From NCBI GenBank assembly GCA_032622095.1, contig CP136063.1, forward strand, positions 27,034,987 through 27,098,986: 64,000 bases of DNA, read 5' to 3'. A program made the position numbers and the translations under genes. Under the pieces are notes generated by a model, which saw only the letters and a program-made list of their open reading frames with translations, was not told the DNA's origin and searched no databases. Positions within the stretch are counted from its first letter, which is position 1; each line of letters opens with the position of its first letter. This DNA is from Siphonodentalium dalli. Taxonomy: Eukaryota > Mollusca > Scaphopoda > Gadilida > Siphonodentaliidae. Positions 58,112-64,000 of this stretch are shown here, in pieces.

Positions 58112-58204
58112 ATCGCGCGAGGTCAGCTCAGGTCATGCTTTGTCGGCCAATCAGAACGTTCGAAGCAAAACTTGAAAAGATGTCCGTGATGGTTCGTTAA
58201 ATTC

Positions 58205-58335
58205 CGGCTATTTCCGCGAGAGAAAATTAAAAATTAGGAATCGGACGCGTATCCAAACAGACCGGAATCCGGCTTTCTCCGCGAGAAAATAAAAAATCAG
58301 GAATCTGACGCGAATCGTAACAGACCGGAATCCAG
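58205..58335 (+). repeat. 63 bp tandem duplication near the hAT right end
   Basis: Two copies of a unit containing TCCGCGAGA, AAAAAT(T/C)AGGAAT(C/T)(G/T)GACGCG and ACAGACCGGAATCC; a third ACAGACCGGAATCC-like end follows. Confidence 0.8.
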
Positions 58336-58499
58336 ATCGTCAGAATCCGGATCGTATCGTGTATTGAATCGCCGGAAACGAATCGCGATGCATCGAAACC
58401 TGTAGTATATGGGATAGAAACACCCCCATGCACCCCCACCAGATCCTCCGAAGGTGGTACATTTTGTTCGTTAGACCTTCCTGAATAAGATTAGACATG

Positions 58500-58990
58500 T
58501 TACCAAGAAATCTGTAGGGATGGAAACTGGTTTCCCGCCATTTTTCAAAATGGCCGCCGCGAAAAATGACCTTTTCTTATATCTCAGGTTTTGATGCACA
58601 TAGAAACATAATTTTGGTGTCTATACCCATGTTTTCAGGGTCAAAGAATCCATTAAAGTAAATGGGAATTGCATTTGACCAACCGGAAACAGGCCGCCAA
58701 AAATCCCAATTTTTACCCATATTTTCATAAACAAATCTCGGAGAAACATCATTTGTATCTCCAAACCCATGTTTTCGAGTCCAAAGAAATCAACTAGAAT
58801 GATGATGATATTTGATTATTTGCTTTTGGTAGATATCTTCAATTTCAAAATGGCTGCCAAGCAAAAAATTAATGACGTAAATGGTGGGTCTTTCTGGCCC
58901 ATACACTCTGTTATGTTCATGGATAATACAGCTTTTGTTTTTATATTACAGGTTGCATGATGTAAAATTGATGTTGTATTGGTGAAGGTT
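58500..58990 (+). repeat. Diverged internal repeat with TTTCAAAATGGC(C/T)GCC words
   Basis: TTTCAAAATGGCCGCC at about 58,543 and TTTCAAAATGGCTGCC at about 58,841. CCCATGTTTTC followed by GTC(A/C)AAAGAA recurs at about 58,628 and 58,766. It is the 5' flank of the Academ-like fragment that follows and may be its subterminal region. Confidence 0.55.
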
Positions 58991-59044
58991 TTAACACACT
59001 AATAATTACTAACTGTTGGTGGTATACTAACAGAACTTTTGAAA

Positions 59045-60530
59045 ATGAGTTTACCAAGCAAGAAACGAAAATTAACCTCACTCCTAAATCTGATGTAGCA
59101 TCAACACCCCAACCTACATGTATTATTCATGATGATGATTGCAAATCAGAAAAAAATAATTCTCCTTTCTGAACTTAAGAATCCAGAAGAAAGGCGCAAC
59201 ACAATTCAGGAAGTTATCTAGACGGAGGTTAGCAGAAGCCGCAAGTTCAGTTCATCGTAGAGCGAACTTTGTGAAAAAAATTCCAACGAAATATGCACCC
59301 GACTTTCAGTATTGTTATCACCGCGAGTGCTACCAAATGTTTACTGCTAACTTAAATCGTCTTAAAGGAGAAGTGGAGGATGAAGCAATTCCAGGACCAT
59401 CTTCCCAGACAACAAGGAGGTCATCAAAAGAGTTTGAGAAATTCATATTTAAAGCGGACTGTATTTTATGACGAATGGAAGGGCGCAAAAAAAAGTGGAG
59501 GTAAATGGACCCCGCAGTGAATTCGAATATGGAGGCAGTGATACTGCTTTGCAAGTTGCTGAACAGAAACAAGACTATGACCTCCTAACAAGAACAAGAG
59601 GGTTTGATTTGTTCGCGTGCGTAGCACAGTTCCACCGCAACTGTCGCAAGCAGTATGTAAATATATCCGTTCACTGGAGAAGTGATTCGCTTGAGGCAAA
59701 GATTCGGCAAAGTGCGATGGAACTTGCTCATCGGTGTGCATTCGGTCAAGTTTGTGTTACTTTGGACAAGACTCTTATTGTAAAACATGGTGTGGTGAAA
59801 CTGACTGATCTGGTCCAGGACTATGTGTCTCATCTGCAGAAAACACTTTTCCCAAACCAGATGTACAGACCAGAAAACCTCAGATGTAAACTAATTAAAT
59901 CCTACCCAGAGTCACTATCATTTGTTCAATTGGAAGAGAAAGGGTAATTCCGACCACAATTAGTGTACAGTTCTGCAATTTCGGCTGGAAATGCAATGGC
60001 TTTGGCATATGACTTGAGTTCTGCTAATAAAACTAGTGATGTAGCCCTTGAACTCCGTCAAGCTATCAAGACTGCATTCCAGACAAGTCATAGCCTTCCG
60101 TGGCCTGTGACTAACAATGACTTTGAAACTTCGAGGAGTATGCTTCCAGATGAACTAGACAAGTTTTTGCATGTGCTGTTGGTGGGTAAAAGCAATATCA
60201 CTGTATCTGATACAAAGAGTCGCGTCGTGCAATCCATTGGGCAAGACTTGTGTCTTGCAACTACGAATGGTGAATGGAAAAAGCCCAAGCATATTCTTCT
60301 GTGTATGACTTTACGTCACATGTTCCGCAGTGCATAACTCATCACCTTGATAAACAGATTTGGACACTGTGAGAACTATTCATTCTCTGTCGAACTTGAG
60401 ACTGCATTGGCAACAGCAATACAATAGTCGTCAAAGGTCTTGTCACCGCAGATAGTGGGGAATCCTGTCGGTAAATCAACGTTTCATTCTGACTTTGGTA
60501 ATTTCGATCAGTTTACGACTACATGATCAG
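59045..60530 (+). pseudogene. Academ-like transposase fragment, N-terminal half, broken
   Basis: A possible start at 59,045 reads MSLPSKKRKLTS. Then come AEAASSVHRRANFVKKIPTK, a Cys/His cluster YCYHRECYQMFTANLNRLKG, a second Cys/His block FDLFACVAQFHRNCRKQYVN, and later SIGQDLCLATTNGEWKKPKH and LITLINRFGHCENYS. The last two parallel NLGQDIVYAMFHGNRNTTKH and NFLHAGGHSISYE in the element at 48.7 kb, so both belong to one family, although the N-terminal finger region differs. Frames used: about 59,045-59,110, 59,271-59,471, 59,468-59,947, 59,963-60,337, then on to about 60,530, with several shifts and stops. The nuclease and CXC parts are absent. Confidence 0.72.
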
Positions 60531-60544
60531 TGCACACGGCCCAT

Positions 60545-61520
60545 GGCATCATGATACAGGATGATTGGCAGTCACAGGCCACGGAAGGCTATCACTTGTC
60601 TGGAATGCAGTCTTTATAGCTTGACGGAGTTCAAGGGCAACATCACTAGTTTTATCGGCAGAACTCAACTCATATGCCAAAGCCATTGCATTTCCAGCCG
60701 AAATTACAGAACTGTATACTAATTGTGGTCGGAATTACCCTTTCTCTTCCAATTGAACAAATGATAGTGACTCTGGGTAGGATTTCATTAGTTTACATCT
60801 GAGGTTTTCTGATCTGTACATCGGGTTTGGGAAAGGTGTTTTATGCAGATGAGTCATGGAGCAGATCAATCAGTTTCACCACACCAGGCTTTACAATAAG
60901 AGTCTTTTCCACAGTAATACAAACGTGATCGAATGAGCAAGTTCCATCGCACTTTGCCGAGTTTTTACCTCACTTCTCCAGTGAACGGATATATTTACAT
61001 ACTGCTTGCGACAGGTGCGGTGGAACTGTGCTTCGCACGCGAACAAATAATTCCCTCTTATTCTTGTTAGGAGGTCATAGTCTTTTTTCGGTTCAGAAAC
61101 TTGAAGAACAGATTCACCGCCTCCAATTTGAATTTACTGAGGGGTTCAGTTGTCCATTTACCTCCACTTTTAACTTTATTGCGCTCTTACTTTCGACAGA
61201 AAATACAGTCTGCTTTAAATAATAATTTCTCAAACTCTTTTGATGACCCCCTTGTTGTCTGGGACGATGGACCTGGAATTGCTTCATACTCCTCTTATAC
61301 TTTAAGATGATTTAAGTTAGCAGGGAACGTTTGGTAGCACTCGTGGTGATAACAATGCTGAAAGTCTGGTGCATATTTCGTTGGGATTTTTTCACAAATG
61401 TTCGCTCTACGATGAACTGAACTTGCAGGTTCTGCTAACTTCAGTTTAGAAACTTCCTTAATTAGCTCAACTTTACTTTGTAAAGTTTGAGCTATTGCCA
61501 TGGCTTGGCATCCGTCGTCC
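60545..61520 (-). pseudogene. Inverted copy of the Academ-like fragment
   Basis: The reverse complement of this segment aligns with 59,190-60,117: KIPTKYAPDFQHCYHHECYQ near 61,310-61,400 mirrors KIPTKYAPDFQYCYHRECYQ, and the DNA at 60,570-60,740 mirrors 59,940-60,115 (TTTCGGCTGGAAATGCAATG and its inverse). The two copies are tail to tail with about 430 bp between. They differ at many positions with indels, so the inversion is old or the copies arrived separately. Confidence 0.8.
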
Positions 61521-61550
61521 GTGTGTGCGTGTGTGTGTGTGTGTGCGTGA
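61521..61550 (+). repeat. (GT)n microsatellite
   Basis: GTGTGTGCGTGTGTGTGTGT-type run between the inverted Academ-like copy and the satellite. Confidence 0.9.
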
Positions 61551-61560
61551 TGCGTCGACA

Positions 61561-63590
61561 ATTTCCTTTAGCACGGGCTACAGTTCGTACCTTTGGTCCG
61601 ATTATTATGAAATTTGTCATGGATGTTGACATTGGCATGTAGGTGGGAACGAGTCATTTTGGGGTCATTCGGAATAAAAACATGGCCGCCAGTGGCCATC
61701 TTGGATTTCAAAATTCAATCCATTAGCACGGGCTACAGGCCGTACTGTTCATCTTATTGTCATGAAATTTGTAATGGATGTTAATATTGACATGCAGATG
61801 GGAACGATTAATTTTGGGATCATTCGGCCAAAAAACATGACCGCAGCAGCCATCTTGGATTTTACTCTTTGTATGACTAAATCATTTAATTAGCACGGGC
61901 TACAGGTCGTACTTTTAGTCTGATCATCATAACATTTGTCATGGATGTTAACAATGACATGTAGATGGGAACGAGTCATTTTGGGGTCATTTGGCTAAAA
62001 AACATGGCCGCCGGCAGCCATCTTAGATTTTACTCTTTGCATGACTAAATCCTTTGACACGGGCTACAGGTCGTACCTTTGGTCAGATCATCATAAAATT
62101 TGTCATGGATGTTAACAATGACATGTAAATGGGAACGAGTCTTTTTTTTTGGGTCATTGGGGCAAAACACATGGCCACCAGCAGCCATCTTGGATTTTAC
62201 TCTTTGTATGACTAAATCCTTTAGCACGGGCGACAGGTCGTACCTTTAGTCTGATCGTCATGAAATTTGTAATGGCTGTTGAAATTAGAATGTAGATGGG
62301 AACGAGTCATTTTGGGGTCATTCGGACAAAAAACATGGCCACCAGCAGCCATCTTTGATTTCAAAATTTAATCCATTAGCACAGGCCACAGGTCGTACTG
62401 TTCGTCTGATCATCATTAAATTTGTCATGGATGTTAATATTGACATGTAGATGGGAACGAGTAATTTTGGGGTCATTCGGCCAAAAAAAATGGCCGCCAG
62501 CAGCCATCTTGGATTTTACTCTTTGTATGACTAAATTCTTTAGCACAGGCTACAGGTCGTACCTTTAGTCTGAGCATCATACAATTTGTCATGGATGTTA
62601 ACAATGACATGTAGATGGGAACGAGTAATTTTGGGGTCATTCGGCCGAAAAACGTGGCCGCCAGCAGCCATCTTGGATTTTACTCTTTGTATGACTAAAT
62701 CATTTAGCACGGGCTACAGGTCGTACTTTTAGTCTGATCATCATAAAATTTGTCATGAATGTTAATAATGACATGTAGATGGGAACGAGTCATTTTAGGG
62801 GTCATTCGGTCAAAAACATGGCCACGAGAAGCCATCTTGGATTTTACTCTTTGTATGACTAAATCATTTAGCACGGGCTACAGGTCATTTGAGTCATTTT
62901 GGGATCATTCGGATGAAAAACATGGCCGCCAGTTGCCATCTTTGATTTCAAAATCCAATCCATTAGCACGGGTTACAGGTCGTACTGTTCATCTGACCAT
63001 CATGAAATTTGTCATGGATGTTGATATTGACATGTAGATGGGAACGATTAATTTTGGGATCATTCGGCCAAAAAACATGACCGCAGCAGCCATCTTGGAT
63101 TTTACTCTTTGTATGACTAAATCATTTAATTAGCACGGGCTACAGGTCGTACTTTTAGTCTGATCATCATAACATTTGTCATGGATGTTAACAATGGCAT
63201 GTAGATGGTAACGAGTCATTTTGGGGTCATTCGTCCAAAAAACATGGCCGCCAACGGCCATCTTTGATTTCAAAATTCAATCCATTAGCACAGGTTACAG
63301 GTCGTACCTTTAGTCTGATCATCATAAAATTTGGCCTGGATGTTAACAATGACATGTAGATGGGAATGAGTAATTTTGGGGTCATTTGTACAAAAAACAT
63401 GGCCACCAGCAGCCATCTTAGATTTTACTCTTTGTATGACTAAATTCTTTAGCATGGGCTACAGGTCGTACCTTTAGTCTGATCGTCATAAAATTTGTTA
63501 TGGATGTTAGCGATGACATGTAGATGGGATACAATCATTTTGGGGTCATTCGGCCGAAGACATGGCCGTCAGCAGCCATCTTGGATTTTA
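61561..63590 (+). repeat. Tandem satellite, about 13 copies of a 155-166 bp unit
   Basis: Each unit starts near TTAGCACGGGCTACAGGTCG and contains AAATTTGTCATGGATGTTAA, GACATGTAGATGGGAACGAG, TTTTGGGGTCATTCGG and AACATGGCCGCCAGCAGCCA. Unit starts lie at about 61,569, 61,733, 61,891, 62,055, 62,221, 62,376, 62,541, 62,703, 62,868, 62,964, 63,130, 63,283 and 63,449; the ninth unit is short (about 96 bp). Two unit-end types alternate irregularly: GATTTCAAAATTCAATCC and GATTTTACTCTTTGTATGAC. Frames inside are artefacts. Confidence 0.93.
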
Positions 63591-63765
63591 CTTTTCTCTT
63601 CATGTCTATAAACTAGTATTAGACATTCAACTTTCCACATTCCTAATCGCTCCATTGACTGTAATACATTAAATTATTCCCTTTCCAAGTTGAGCTACAG
63701 TGTCATTGACACTTTCATATTAGAGTTGTGTCGTGACAAACTGTTGTGGAAAATATAATAAACAC

Positions 63766-63912
63766 AATAGTTAACTGTCATCAGCGACGAACGAAGTTTC
63801 TCCTCTCGTGAGATGCGAGGATTAGTTTCACTCAGCTAGCGCCTCGTAAAAATAATCTTCCGCATCTCACTCGAGGAGAAACTTCATTCGTCGCTGATGA
63901 CAGTTAACTATT
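63766..63912. repeat. Foldback hairpin with arms of about 60 bp
   Basis: Arms 63,766-63,824 and 63,851-63,912 are reverse complements with a few differences (GTTAACTGTCATCAGCGACG and its inverse). The loop contains CAGCTAGCGCCTCG, nearly the loop of the foldback at 37,095-37,232. The remaining 88 bases to the window end show nothing recognisable. Confidence 0.9.
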
Positions 63913-64000
63913 GTCTATCTATACTATTAGTACTAATCTCTATGTTAATTATTCATTTGGTGTTATGAGATCCCACATGATAACCAGGTTAATTTGATCA

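Larger units (their letters stand above)
55168..58410 (-). mobile_element. hAT-type (ZBED-like) DNA transposon, decayed; ends approximate
   Basis: The transposase remains are at 56,171-58,111 on the minus strand. The left end has AGAGCTGCAACGATACG followed by several CGATACGTATCACGATAC units (55,190-55,262), a subterminal repeat pattern usual for this group. The right end (about 58,330-58,410) has CGTATCGTGTATTGAATCG and GCATCGAAACCTGTAGTA, which looks like a diverged inverse of the left end. I could not find a clean 8 bp duplication, so the ends are estimates. Confidence 0.7.

Noticed and set aside
62045-63037. Frames within the satellite on both strands
   Set aside because: They read the tandem unit and carry no known motif.
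61561-63590. CRISPR-like array
   Set aside because: Units of about 160 bp are repeated along their whole length with no unique spacers; it is a eukaryotic satellite.

Overview
This 64 kb window looks like repeat-dense intergenic DNA of a marine invertebrate, most likely a lophotrochozoan such as a mollusc. It is AT-rich and has no operons, rRNA or tRNA genes. It holds LTR elements, a Polinton, LINE 3' ends with a (TTGA)n tail, hAT and Academ-like DNA transposons, foldback elements and a 160 bp satellite. No complete host gene is visible; two short exon-like stretches (36.6 kb and 42.4-42.9 kb) are the only host candidates. The species is inference from element content.

Layout. 1-11,357: a Ty3/Gypsy-type LTR element on the minus strand with 5' LTR 10,903-11,357, a candidate primer site, a leader with a 29 bp tandem repeat and an extra ORF, then gag and pol. 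Beyond pol lies at least 3.8 kb with the same G-over-C strand bias, carrying an antisense ORF, the tail of a related antisense ORF at the window edge, and an array of hairpin repeats. The other LTR is off the left edge. 11.4-25.4 kb: LINE tails, a 3.85 kb foldback element with 8 bp target-site duplications (13,371-17,218), dispersed repeats and a 1,018 bp near-identical duplication. 25.4-42.4 kb: a badly decayed Polinton on the minus strand (DNA polymerase, packaging ATPase, integrase with chromodomain, penton, major capsid and protease regions), invaded by other repeats and bracketed by a 140 bp inverted repeat. A 1.39 kb element with terminal inverted repeats sits at its right side.

42.4-64 kb: possible duplicated exons, hairpin clusters, and a 5.58 kb Academ-like transposon (47,806-53,383) inserted with a 3 bp TAA duplication into the last coding part of a LINE. 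Removing the insert and one TAA restores the LINE frame exactly. Then come a hAT/ZBED-type transposon (about 55.2-58.4 kb), a second Academ-like gene fragment followed by its own inverted copy (59.0-61.5 kb), a 13-copy satellite (61.56-63.59 kb) and a 147 bp foldback near the right end.

The genes do not form a working pathway; they are independent selfish elements, mostly broken and nested in each other. Best leads: the Academ-like element with its CXC and XPG-like regions and clean insertion history, the antisense ORF pair and hairpin array in the LTR element's 3' region, and the large foldback element.
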